The position numbers were made by a program, and so were the translations under genes. The notes beneath the pieces were generated by a model, which searched no databases, was not told where the DNA came from, and saw only the letters and a program-made list of their open reading frames with translations. A DNA stretch of 64,000 bases from Parabacteroides massiliensis. GTDB lineage: Bacteria; Bacteroidota; Bacteroidia; Bacteroidales; Tannerellaceae. The stretch is taken from NCBI RefSeq assembly GCF_900155425.1, contig NZ_LT700190.1:124001-188000 (forward strand). Reading direction: 5' to 3'. The first letter of the stretch is position 1. Each line of letters begins with the position of its first letter. Shown in pieces: positions 33,901 to 44,700 of this stretch.

Positions 33901-36900
33901 ATATTTATCCATATAGTCATCGATAAACGTATTGAAAGAATCTTCAAAACCTTTATAGCACTCTGCCACTTTTTTATATAACTCTGGATGATTAGGATCA
34001 AAAAACTGTTGTACACATTCAGTCGCAGCCTTCATTAAATCTGATAAGAATGATAAAAAATCCCTCCTCTCAAATAATTTTTCTATATCTTCTTCTAGAA
34101 TTCCATCATTCAAAAGCTCTTCTTCAAGCCGTTCATCTAAAACCTCTTGGATTGCTTCTTCTATTGCATCTTTGGTTTCTTCCAAAACAGGAATAAAACG
34201 ACTAGCACATTTGATTCCATTTCCGACCAAACTCATCTGGCACGGAATACATCCTTTACTTGGTTTCGATGGTGGAACGGGACCAACTACCAATTCTTCT
34301 TTTTTATCCAAAATTTGAGTTGGGCCAGTAACCGGGTTATTATCCTTTCCCTTTCCACCAAATATAGTTCCTCCTCCCATAAACGGGAATCCTTTAAAAC
34401 CACTCCCATCATCCACACATTCCATTATTTTTGTCGGAACATAATATTTATGCCATTTACGGTCATTTCCACAATCCCAAAAATAACTGGTTCCGTCATA
34501 TAGATAACAATCACTAAGTGGAAGAGGTGTCACTTCCCTCTCACTGCTACGAGTCTTTACATTTCCTTTTCGAGTCATCACAACCGGAATAGAAACTGAC
34601 TGTTTAGCTTTCAAATCAAAAAAACCTGTAACCAATGGTTCGAAATCAAAATTTGAATTATCCTCTGGAGCCAAAAATTCACAATCCTGAGCCGTAATCA
34701 ATCCTTCATTCTTTAAAATAACTGTATAAACCAATGATTCACCAGGTTGTAACGCCTCCGCTTCAATCCGATCCGGGACTGTTATAACGACAGCAGGAAC
34801 CGGTACATGTGTTTCAAAGTCTACTTTTGTAGAAAACGTATACCGGTCTTCCAAAGTTGTTTCTTCAACCTTAAAGTCTATTGCTATCGCCTGGATACTC
34901 AGATTCATCACTACCTTATTATCCTTTCCTGGCTCTACCAATATGACCTGCTCGACTACATCATGTCCTTCCGCTGTAGCAACGATTTTGTAATAACCTT
35001 CTGCCAAGGCTGGAAGAGTACATAAACCATTCACATCCGTTTTCGCATCCAAGAGTAATCTACCTGTATTATACTCTGTGATACGAACAGATGCTCCCGA
35101 CACATGAGGAGCTCCCTTGGCTGTATAGGTATTTTCATCACACACGTCAACCACCAAAGTTCCCACGTTCTCAGAAACAGGTGTAACGACAAAGTTCATC
35201 GCCAGCCCATCCCCATTCTCGCAATTGATTGCAATCGTTCCCATAACTGGTCTCAGCAGCATATCTTCCGCTGGAGATAGTCGAAGGACAACCGAAGTGC
35301 TTTCCCCCTGTTTTAATGAAGGAATAATCTCAGATGTAGCCAACGATAACCATTCCGCTTTAGGGGGAGTTACTCGTATTTCACCCGTTTCTCCACCACC
35401 AGAATTAGCAATCATAAAGCGATACTCACGTATATTGCCTCTAACCATTGTCGTTTGGATACGCTCTACATTAGCCACCAATGTTGCCCTTTCAGTTCTA
35501 CAATAACAATATACAAGTAGTTCCAAAACAGCTCCTTCATCCGAAATCAATTGTAGTTTTACTTTTTCCCAACTCATTCTTGGAGAAACAGTCTTCCCTT
35601 TTATTTGCAATAAGATTTCACCTGTTCCGCCTTCAGCCAAACTCAACATACCATTTGATGCAATTTCACATCCCAACGCTCCTGAAATGACTTTTACTTT
35701 AATATTACTTGCTGTAGAATATATATTTTTGATTTTAACAGGAATAGTCTGTGTCTGACCTACCAATACTTCACATTGTATAGGAGATACGTCAACTCTC
35801 TTCAACCCATACATATCAAACCCGGCTATCTCCTTTTCGAGTCCTTCGTCCGGATAGCAGGCACCCACGCTGAAATGCCCCATTTGCCAACTTTCAGGCG
35901 TGAAGCTCGTTTGGAAAACACCAGCATTATCGGTCGTCACGGAAATGACTTTCCGATAGCCATTATTAATAATGTATAGATCAACCGGCACACCTGCAAT
36001 TTTACTGCCGGTTGCTTTTCCGGTGATCATGACAGATTCTCCGGTTTTAAGCACGCTTTTATCCAAAGAAACCTGTACTGTATATAAAGGGGCTAATGTC
36101 AAAGCAAATGGAGCTGACGTATTGTTGATATACGACAATTCTTTTTTCGTCTGTTCTTCGTTTACGATGGCTATCAGATGGTAGTCACCGGTCTTTTCCA
36201 GAAATGTAAAATTCTTATCTAATGTAACACTTTCACCTACCGCCAATTCCTTCTGCGTATAAAGACTGCCCAAAGCAATCGAACTACTATTCAACTCTTT
36301 TCCTGTACTCAAATAAACAGACACCTTCGCTTGTGCAGACAAAGCGGCTGCTCCCTCGTTCTTTATAGTCAGACTTACTTTCGCACTTCCATTTACCGGA
36401 ATTTCTTTTTCTGTCTGTAAGGTTGTCACCACCGCATCAGACAACGTCTGATCGGTAATGTTCAGCCAACAAGTGTTTTTACCATACGAACCAGCATCGA
36501 TGACAACTGTTATAATTCGGTTCCCTTCCGACTCTTCATTTCTGGGGACTGTGATTTCGACATCCACCCTACGGCTGTCGGCAGGAATTATGACGGTAGA
36601 CGGCAATTGAACCTCTTTATTGTCACAAGACAACTTGACGGTCAAAGGAGTCGAAAGCACTTCATTGACAGATACTGTGATCTTTCCTTTTTCCCCTTCC
36701 AATAAAGTCGTCTTTGAGGCGACACTCGTTACTCTGGCATCATCGTCATCCAAAACCGTGATTTTCTTTTCAAACACACCGGTTTCAGTTCCTGCAGTCG
36801 AACAATTGCAGGAAGAAACATAAATCGCACCTTTGATCGTCACCTCCTTATCACCATCTTTCATGGCATTATCAACTGTCTTTATGACAAACTGTTTTTC

Positions 36901-38544
36901 TGTCATACCCGGTTCGAGCACAATCGAAGCGGGTATACTGATCCGTCCGTTCCCATTGTCTGTCAGATGTACTGTCACCTTGTTGGTCGTCACTCCAGTA
37001 CGCTTCAATGTTGCCACAACCGACTGAGTCGCCTCACTAACCGTTGTAGTGGAAAGAATCAGATCGATATCCGGTATATCATCATCCAAAATTTTCACAA
37101 AACGCTGGCTCTCCAAATCAAATATATGTCCGGGAGCAGAAGCCGTGAATACTACTTCATCGTCCAATCCGGGAAGGTCGTCATTGGCAACATTCAATTT
37201 CACTTCTACCGTTTTTTGGTTGGCAGGAATGATTACGACAGACGGAAAATCGATAAACCGATTAGAATGGTCAGAACGCAACCGTACTTCCAACGGCCAC
37301 GAGATATTCCATTCCCGTTCAAGCGTCATCGTCACCATTCCTCCCTCCTTTATTTCGGATTCCTTCACCGACATCTTCAGATATGGATGTTCATCATCTT
37401 CGATCCATATCTCTTTTTTCAACTCCAGATAGGAGTTTCCCGTAACAGTCACAACTACAAAAGAATCCGGATTGGCAATCTCATTGTCTATTACTTTTAT
37501 CTTAAAATAAGTACCGGATTCTCCTTTAGGGATCGTTATCTGCTCCGGCACTTGCAAACGCGACTTACTTTCGTTTGTAAACGTAAATGTCTCCTCCTTC
37601 CGTCGTGAACCACTCCTGGCCAACATACATGAAACTTCCGGACTCCCTTTTTCCTGAACGACCGTTGCATTCAGACTCCAAGCCAGAACCTTTGGCATAT
37701 TCAACTCATTTTGCGATTCACCTTCATTATTCTCCCCATAAACAGGCAGTTCCCAGTCGGAAAACGCTTTGAGGACAACTTTCGCTTTTACCTTCCCTTC
37801 TATGCCGGGATAATCGCCTATCTTATACTCGGCTTTACGCGAGATAGAACCTTTGGCTGGTAAGGTCTCCGTATACCGTGTATTTCCAATAGCATACTCA
37901 TTGCCAAGCTCATCCACCAAATAAAGATATTCGTTCCATCCGTCATCCGTCGTTTTTCCTCCGATATTCTCGACATTCCATGTCAGGGTCACATTGCCTC
38001 CTGGCTTAAAGTTGTCAGACTGCAATTGGATGTTTTTCGGGGTGATATCCGGTCCGTTGTCATCCACGATCTTGATCTTTCCAGCATCAAATGAAGTCAT
38101 CACATTCTTACCATTGCGGTCAGCCAGTATGACATTCGTAAGTTCGAACGGATATTCTTTATCCACTTCCAAATTATCGGGCACAACCAATGGAATTTGA
38201 ATCACTGCTCCGGAAACAAGCTTGAACGGTTTATTGTTACCGGACATGACAACCACCAAATAGTTGTTATTGCCTTTCGGTGTTACCGATATACTATGAT
38301 CATCTTTACGCTCTTCTGTCAATTGGATACCATTAGCTGATTCTAATGTTACCACATCCGGTATATGTAGATTGAACTGGATAGCGACCACCTCGGAACG
38401 GTTGTCCATCTGCATTTTCACCTGCGTAGTCTTTCCCAACGGGCAATCCGTTGGGGAAATATACAATTTGTTTGTTTGGGAAAAAACAAATTGCATTCGG
38501 AATAGACATGCCAATATCAGTATTATTAAATGTCTGGTTCTCAT
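30934..38544 (-). CDS. giant modular surface protein with T9SS sorting domain
   Basis: 2536 residues. Order: signal peptide (to about 23, ending FVFSQ); cohesin-like beta domain (about 24-160); CARDB-like domain (165-280); several Calx-beta-type units ending in 'IEDDE', 'ILDDD', 'VLDDD' (290-700); CARDB and Ig-like domains (720-1350); a Cys-containing, AT-rich helical insert (about 1428-1748, starting CIPCQMSLV); more beta domains; an SbsA-type Ig domain (near 2200); two InlB-type repeats (GYQFKTWTIN, GYRFAGWFIE); a Pro/Asp/Gly linker; and a type IX secretion C-terminal domain (PSGFYLLHILAGDEQKKTVK). It is the last gene of the operon. A role in cell-surface assembly or adhesion is inferred. 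Confidence 0.85.
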   Translation of the reverse strand: MRTRHLIILILACLFRMQFVFSQTNKLYISPTDCPLGKTTQVKMQMDNRSEVVAIQFNLHIPDVVTLESANGIQLTEERKDDHSISVTPKGNNNYLVVVMSGNNKPFKLVSGAVIQIPLVVPDNLEVDKEYPFELTNVILADRNGKNVMTSFDAGKIKIVDDNGPDITPKNIQLQSDNFKPGGNVTLTWNVENIGGKTTDDGWNEYLYLVDELGNEYAIGNTRYTETLPAKGSISRKAEYKIGDYPGIEGKVKAKVVLKAFSDWELPVYGENNEGESQNELNMPKVLAWSLNATVVQEKGSPEVSCMLARSGSRRKEETFTFTNESKSRLQVPEQITIPKGESGTYFKIKVIDNEIANPDSFVVVTVTGNSYLELKKEIWIEDDEHPYLKMSVKESEIKEGGMVTMTLEREWNISWPLEVRLRSDHSNRFIDFPSVVIIPANQKTVEVKLNVANDDLPGLDDEVVFTASAPGHIFDLESQRFVKILDDDIPDIDLILSTTTVSEATQSVVATLKRTGVTTNKVTVHLTDNGNGRISIPASIVLEPGMTEKQFVIKTVDNAMKDGDKEVTIKGAIYVSSCNCSTAGTETGVFEKKITVLDDDDARVTSVASKTTLLEGEKGKITVSVNEVLSTPLTVKLSCDNKEVQLPSTVIIPADSRRVDVEITVPRNEESEGNRIITVVIDAGSYGKNTCWLNITDQTLSDAVVTTLQTEKEIPVNGSAKVSLTIKNEGAAALSAQAKVSVYLSTGKELNSSSIALGSLYTQKELAVGESVTLDKNFTFLEKTGDYHLIAIVNEEQTKKELSYINNTSAPFALTLAPLYTVQVSLDKSVLKTGESVMITGKATGSKIAGVPVDLYIINNGYRKVISVTTDNAGVFQTSFTPESWQMGHFSVGACYPDEGLEKEIAGFDMYGLKRVDVSPIQCEVLVGQTQTIPVKIKNIYSTASNIKVKVISGALGCEIASNGMLSLAEGGTGEILLQIKGKTVSPRMSWEKVKLQLISDEGAVLELLVYCYCRTERATLVANVERIQTTMVRGNIREYRFMIANSGGGETGEIRVTPPKAEWLSLATSEIIPSLKQGESTSVVLRLSPAEDMLLRPVMGTIAINCENGDGLAMNFVVTPVSENVGTLVVDVCDENTYTAKGAPHVSGASVRITEYNTGRLLLDAKTDVNGLCTLPALAEGYYKIVATAEGHDVVEQVILVEPGKDNKVVMNLSIQAIAIDFKVEETTLEDRYTFSTKVDFETHVPVPAVVITVPDRIEAEALQPGESLVYTVILKNEGLITAQDCEFLAPEDNSNFDFEPLVTGFFDLKAKQSVSIPVVMTRKGNVKTRSSEREVTPLPLSDCYLYDGTSYFWDCGNDRKWHKYYVPTKIMECVDDGSGFKGFPFMGGGTIFGGKGKDNNPVTGPTQILDKKEELVVGPVPPSKPSKGCIPCQMSLVGNGIKCASRFIPVLEETKDAIEEAIQEVLDERLEEELLNDGILEEDIEKLFERRDFLSFLSDLMKAATECVQQFFDPNHPELYKKVAECYKGFEDSFNTFIDDYMDKYLKGKTDEQKDIFKRRARKLVKGLGIAADVLNCLHDFAHACDHLYQTKSGTNGHIPAYITDFSNVAIKAEEGLQSYMDIMHEILGDSKEWYDCSMDELITCLDQFDMDHQAVYENVVVYKPSCVGEQTFRDFVERWNNTQANKAVENRMDLQKILNCSNKIQEHKQYAQEKGYAGIEEYFADQYVLLASKLDESSQSVCSSVALKFEQTMVLTRQAFKGTLMVKNGHESESMKNVKLNLEVISEDGSVATVREIQISPKEIQGFTGQLDGVWALAHGETGVATIEFIPTKYAAPTGPKEYTFGGTLSYLDPFTGLEVTRDLFPVTMTVSPSPNLSMDYFVQRDILGDDPFTKDVVEPMIPSEFSLLIHNVGAGDAKNVSMVTRQPKIEYNEKGLLVDFKIKSSQLNGEAESVIMGESVQNDFGTIKAGKTAYAQWWMTSTLQGHFTDYKVEATHETSYGNSDLSLLDTVRVHELIRGIRVNESVNPKVTGFMVNDLEDDLDFPDRMYLTDGTTAPVVKATSAELQKISDTEYKLDITPSANGWNYINIPDETGGRLKLLSVNEDTDLDTRKVWQTDRTLRDGKDPKYEYLIHVVDYFEDGPVTKATSSGSFRLVFEERPKTTLAIESITGLPEEDQVATSPVGTITIKFNKAVLSDALIPSMVELYYQGEKVDTKGLQFKQQQQNTYTLDLSTLTKQNGVYTLTILTSKIKDSEGFTGEGDFSVVWNQVASGKVSLTALADPEKAGTVTPSSIQVNYGKNAEFVAKANKGYQFKTWTINDRTVSTEETYLHTAIVDQTLVANFDPISYKIEISYDASQGFVTFGTGYYEFDSSLELIATPNDGYRFAGWFIEGNRVSMEERFIYKVTGDAKLEAHFEATGSDPDNPDTPGGEDPDNPDGGDPDDPTANENVETIIVQVYPTQVADYVHVGVLPAKSRLILFDFTGKQVKQVSSCEGNVDLFMGDQPSGFYLLHILAGDEQKKTVKLIKK

Positions 38545-38551
38545 AATTTGC

Positions 38552-40501
38552 TTATTTTGTAAGTGAAACTTTTATTGTTTGATGTTTGATTTCATCTGTT
38601 GTATGAAGCTCAATCTGCACGAGGTAAATACCGGAAGAAAGTCCTTTAGGCAACCATTGGACTACCTTATAATCACCAGGAACGACTTCATGAACCCGGT
38701 TGTAAGAAAGAATATGTCCGCCCATATCGTACACCGAGACAACCAGTGCTTTGACATCATGATCGATACGGATATTACCATCAGACAATCCGTCCGGCAT
38801 TGATACAGCATTATTTCCGGTTGCCACCTGTTTCCCATCAAAGTCGGATCTAACCTCATTAGCCGCCTTATTTGTCAAATGGGCATGAGCTACAAAAGCA
38901 TCGCTTCCTTTAACCTTCATGATGTCTGTTTTGCCCAAAGGGATGCCTGAACCATTCATGCACACTAAAACAAACCGCACACCGCCTTCGACATCGCGGG
39001 TCCTATACAGATAATTGTTAGCTGGGAGCAATAACTCAATTTGCTTCGAAGTAACTCCTTTCAGGGTTATGTCCAAATCCATAACCGATTCTGCCGGATT
39101 GTCGATAACCAGTTTTCCACTCTTAACGGAAAGGAAGGCGACAGGCTCTGAACTTACCGCATCCGCAGAACGCAAGGTGGAGCCACTTCTTGTTTGCGGA
39201 GTCTCCAACAGGATATTGACCGTAGCAACCAAATCTTGCACGTTGATGGTCGATTCCGCTTGTTTCTCCTGATAGGTATTGGCAGCATAATAATTGAAGT
39301 TGATATAACCACCATTGCCACTACTATTATTGTCATCATTGATAAAGTTCAATGTATGCCGGATATCATTCATGCTTACGCATCCATCCATGTTGGCATC
39401 GCCTTGATCAAAAAACAACTGGACTGTAACTTTACTGTCTTTAGCCGAATTAGAAGTTTGAGTAAGCACCAAGTCTTGATTCGGAGGTAGATTGATCGTA
39501 TGGTAATAGCTGTTCCAAACAAAACCATACGCATCGTCTTGATATTTCAAATCCATAGGAGTCGCATAGCCTGGGACTTGCAATGACAACCCGGGCCATT
39601 CCTCTTTCGCCTGTTTATCATGGTTATACAAACAGATTTCTGGCAAGTCTAGTACAAACTTGTGGCGCAACTCGATTTGCCGGTTGGGCAACGTCTGACC
39701 GATAATGACAAGGTTTATTTTTTGCGAAATCAAGCCTGCAACGGTCTCCAACCGGTTACCTTTCAAATTCAGATTCTCCAATTTTGGCAAAGAATTGATG
39801 CTTGTCGGTATCATTCCTGACAATTGATTTTGTTCCAGATTGACAGCAACCAATTCGGGAGCGGTCGAACTTTCCGGAACAATCTCTTCTAAATTGCCAG
39901 TCAAGGCGTTCCGGCTCAAATCCAATGTTTGCAAATAAGGCAGCGAGAACAATCCTGCTGGCAGCGGCCCAGCCAAGTTCCGACCAGAAAGATTTATTTC
40001 AAGCACATGTCCATCCTCGTCTAATGTAACCCCTTCCCAACCATCCTTGTCTACAGCATTGGTCGTAACGTCCCAATGACGGTTCAAATACCATTGGTCA
40101 CCACCAGCCTGCGTGTACAAGTCGCATAATACCTTGAATTCATCTTCCGGAATAGTAAGCAAAGCCAAAGGGATTTCAATCTCTTTGCGGTTGTTGCTTT
40201 TGCTCATTTCCAGAAGAGCATCATCCACATCAAGATAGATCTCAAACGTCAAAGTCTTCAATTTCTCTTCATAGGGTGCTTTAAACGTAAAGTTGAGTTC
40301 ATAGCTTTCTCCGATTTCCAAACCCTGATTCGCATGATCTTTATATTGGGTAGAAATTGAAGCGTTCGTGCAACGAATTTGATCTCTCCATGACATCGTT
40401 CCAAGTTCTTTTGCCCCTTTATTGGTCACGATTGCCGTAATCGTAAACTCTTTGCCGGATACGACCGTTTGCGGTTCAACCTTCACTTCTGTTATTTCCA
40501 A
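38552..40501 (-). pseudogene. CARDB-LRR-dockerin-like T9SS protein (3' part of a frameshifted gene)
   Basis: 649 residues in this frame, with no signal peptide. It opens with a CARDB domain, then leucine-rich repeats (about 150-260, for example LQTLDLSRNALTGNLEEI), a dockerin-like duplicate (GDANMDGCVSMNDIRHTLNF and INVQDLVATVNILL, about 365-430), and a type IX sorting domain at the end (LSSGIYLVQIELHTTDE). Reading upstream in the same frame gives TFTIGKAADLEITEV, joining the 431-residue frame (40492-41787) if one C is added to the C-run at 40531-40534. The two frames are therefore one gene, disrupted or switched by a one-base deletion, unless this is a sequencing error. Confidence 0.75.
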
Positions 40502-41787
40502 ATCGGCTGCTTTACCGATGGTAAAGGTCGGGGATCACTCTGAACATATTCTCCACTACAACGATGATAAGTCCGAACATACCATTCATAGGTCTGTTCA
40601 AACTGAAAAAATCCATTATAATTCTCAATATGACATCTGCTATCAGAAACACCTTTTATATAATCAAACTCACTTGCCCCTTGTTTACGTATATAAACTT
40701 CATAATGATAATTTTTCCCCGGAATCGGTTCCCAAGAAAAATTAACATCATCAGGTGTCGCAATCAGCCCATTGTCTGATGGTTCCAACAAATTCAGATA
40801 CATAGTTTGGGGATAAACCCATAAAGTAACAAGATGAGTCGCATAAATCTCTCCTTGATAAAGACAAGAAACTTCATAAGCCAACGGTTGATATTTATTG
40901 GTAGTATTAATCACTTCCATCGCAGGGATTTTACCTGAACCAGACTCTTTATATCCTGTTAAACCTTCCTGGGTTTCAACTAACTTCCATTCATAAGTAA
41001 ATGCTTCCGAATACATATCAAACCTAATCTCATCACTTTGCTTCCCATAACAGATCGGACCGGGTTTAAACACCCAATCCCAGTTTCCTATATGAAAGGA
41101 TTCGTTTCCGAAACGAACTGAGACCCCCCAATCCATATATTGAACTAATTGCTCCAATAGTCCATAGTTTTCTTTGTTCAACTCATTCCAAAGACTAAGA
41201 AAACTTGAATTACCATTTTCCTGTTCCAACTTCACCTTGTAAGGAGAATCTTTCAATTTAGGAATCAACTTATTTGCAACTTCCGTCATATTCAAATTCG
41301 ATAACGACAAATCCAGATCTTGCGCTACGGTAATAGTCACATCACCACTTAAAGGTAGCTCCATTAAGTCTCTGAACATATCATCCAACAACTGGAAATT
41401 TCGAATACCTTTTTGGGATGGATTCAATGTGAATGAACCAGATATGGAATATTCTGATTCTGGAGCAATCATAATATAATTGATGACAGTCCTTTCTTCT
41501 TTACCATTTTTCACTGTCAGCTCAACTTTATAAGAACCCGGTTGCGAATAGATATGTTCCGGATGTTTCAAGGTACTTGTATTCCCATCTCCAAAATTCC
41601 ACAAATATCGACTGGCTCCTTTCGATTTATTCGTGAAAGTCACACCATTTTTATACACCGCATAATCATAGTTAGGAGTTAATCTATCCATACTGGGTTC
41701 ATCCGGATTATGAGGATTAAACTGTCCCCACACACAAATAGGGAATAAGAACGTTATAAATAAAAAAATGTAATATCTCATGATCAT
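40492..41787 (-). pseudogene. PKD-domain exported protein (5' part of the frameshifted gene)
   Basis: 431 residues. Signal peptide MIMRYYIFLFITFLFPICVWG, then a PKD domain (about 45-110, with YLWNFGDGNTSTLKHPEHIY) and fibronectin-like strands to the end (YEWYVRTYHRCSGEYVQSDP). The final residues RPLPSVKQPIWK after SDP are out of frame with the homologous continuation that restarts the 38552-40501 frame, so the stop at 40492 is probably artefactual. Intact, the product would be about 1,080 residues: signal, PKD, CARDB, LRR, dockerin-like, sorting domain. It follows the 1011-residue gene by 6 bases. Confidence 0.75.
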
Positions 41788-41793
41788 TGTCTT

Positions 41794-44700
41794 TTAATGG
41801 ATGATTACTTTGTGAGTTGTCTCGTTGATCCGCACCAGATAGAAACCGGATTCCAAATGGATAGCGGTCGAACCAACCTCAATGCGGTTACGATATTTCT
41901 CAATACCCGAAGCGGTATAGATCGTAACTTCTGTCTTTTCGCCAACCTCGATATGAAGCGTATGACCTTCCGTCCGGACACGACTGGTCGTGGAGGTTAC
42001 CGGAAGATTAGAGGTCGGGATGCCAAAACGGATTTCAAATCGATCGTCCACAGTCCCTTTATCTGCATGGAACGAATAGGAATCACAGCACAAATCAACC
42101 TGTTTGTTTTCATATTTGTCAAGCAGACAGACCTGCTCCCAAATCTCATCCTCCACTTTTTCGAATGTATAGATTCCTGTCTGCCCGACATAAAGGCCAA
42201 CCGGTACGGAGCCCGTTCCTAAAGGACGCTCGTTGATGGCATACCGCTTGCCTTCCCCACCAAGGGTATAGAACTGTGGGATCTCCTTATTGGAACTCAT
42301 CCATTTGACTGCATCATTATTCATGTCATACCCCGGTTGAGCCGATGGATTGATTACAATACGTGCCCGGTCAGTATAGGTTTCACCACTTAAACGCAAA
42401 TTCAAGACTTTCCTGTCCGTATCTGAAATAGATCGCAAGGCATAAAAAACGGTCGATTCCGCATTAATTCTCCTGCCTTCCGGTTTAAACGTGATAACTT
42501 CTTCGCCATCCGGTTTCTGCACAAAGAACGCCTCCAACGGACGTAACGAGTATGAGTCATCCTTGATGGAAAGGGGAATATATCCCTGCCCGTCCCAAAT
42601 GACGATAATGGAAGCAGAACCAAAAACAATATCCCGGATATCATAGAAAGACAAGTAAGGATTACCAATCAGGTTCCAACTTTTGTTATCATCATATGAT
42701 GATCCATAATACTCTAGTGGAATGGAAACGGCCTCTGTTTTCATCAAATCTCGTACCAAATCCGCACCCTCTATGCGAAGTGACAATTTATAATACCTAT
42801 CATCATTTTGATACTGTTCTGGATCATCCGTTTGTAAAATATATCCGCATCCAGCTTTCAGTTTCATCGTTTCATCTTTCCAGTTCCTATCATTATGCAT
42901 ACCATTATCAGCTCGGGATTGCCCATCGTATGTGCGAACCACATACTGTCGCGAACCGTTTTCAGGAGCAGAGACGAAAGCAGTCCTTTCCACATCGAAA
43001 GGAAAAGAGAGAAAGTGCCATTTTTGGGGTTGCAACTTCAAATCACAAGAGACACTTTGGAGTGCAGCCTCCTCGTTTTCATTTATAAAAACAGAATAGA
43101 TTCCTTTTTCTACAAACAACCCATCCGGCAGAGGTTCATTATATTCTGTTCCTCTCCCATTCAACTTATATGACATATTCAGTTCCTTTATCTGCACCGG
43201 AGCCTTATTTATCAAGGAAGCAGAGGCGGTCACCTGTCCTTCATCCGGCTTAATATTGATTCCGATTTCACCTTTCGGATAATTGTCCATCGTAATGACC
43301 CATTCATCGCGAACCAGCATATTCCCTCCAAAATCGGGATGGAGAACGGCATCGGTAATTGGAAGGATATTTTTATCGTGCCACCGATAATCATTTTTCC
43401 AATTATCCAAAGCATTCTCTGGGACGTAAACAGTTTCAATAGTTTGTATCGCATCAGAGTTCACTGATATCGAATTAAGTCCAAAAGCGATCAACGTGGT
43501 CAAATTGGCGGGAAGCGATTCTTTTTGGGTTTCCTGATTATAGTCACCTGAGAGCCCTTCAAATCCTAAAGGTTGAATCAGTTTAGACAAGTTGGTTGCG
43601 GTTTGAGGTATCCTTATGCTTTTAACCCCAGCAGGCAATGCCAATTGTTCAAATTGCGGCCAACATTCTTCATTGAACCACACATTCGCATCAGATGAAA
43701 CAGCTGCCGACATATCCAATCGAATCAGGTTGGGTATTTCATAAGATGCAAAGCTCATATCTTTTTCTGTTACCTGTCCCTCTATACTTAACTCTGTTAT
43801 TTGTAACCTATCTTCTTCATTCATCAATTGCTCCCATAAAGGATTTTCAGGGCTTACCTTAATCACCCTGTTATAAGGAGTCTGACGATAGGTCGTACCT
43901 GACAGGTTCATTTCGATTTTTCCGGCAGAGGTCTGCAAAAATACAGTTTCTTCCCGTGTACCAGCATTCTTTGGGGTAAATTGGAATTGAATTATTTCCT
44001 CTGAACCAACAGCTACCATTTTAGAATTTACCAATGCAAAGTTTTCAGAACCAGTTATCCCTTTCACTTCTAAAGGCTGATCCCCGATGTTAGCGATTTG
44101 GATATCCACTTTAGGAGAAGAGCCTCCTACTGGTGCATACCCTAAGATAGACTCTCTGAATTGGAGAGGAATATACGGAACCGCATTGCCTGGAGATGTG
44201 ATTACTCCTAACACAAGATCCGGTTTCATATCATTTTTATAAGGTTGTTTCCCGTCTTGTCCACGTAGGTTTAGGATGCTTTTGTATTCATGAAAGTTAG
44301 TAGAGATATTTATGTTTTGCGTGATAGGGACAGCAGTTGTTGTTTTTAAATCCACCAACAAATATCCCCCGTTGTAGGTAAAAGGAGCTGATAAATTGTA
44401 TGTAACAAATTGCATTTTGTTTGTAAGAGTCACCTCTAATTGATCTCCTCCTTCATAGAGTGTAGCCATCCCCTCTTCGATATAAGAATAAGGGTAACTA
44501 TAGCTGGGTATAGATTGACATTCTCCCAACGCAATACGCATGTTACCCAAAGATTGCGTGAGAGTGGATCCATCATAGATATTTATTTTATAAGGTATGG
44601 ATATAGCATGAATCTGAGTCCCGACCGACAAGCAAAGTACTTCTGGAGGAATACAGAGTTGATTACGTATTTCCGACCTACGGTAATCAAAAACCACATT

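Noticed and set aside
36967-37608. 213-codon plus-strand frame inside the giant surface gene
   Set aside because: Antisense of Calx-beta repeats with basic, low-complexity content; no start signal.
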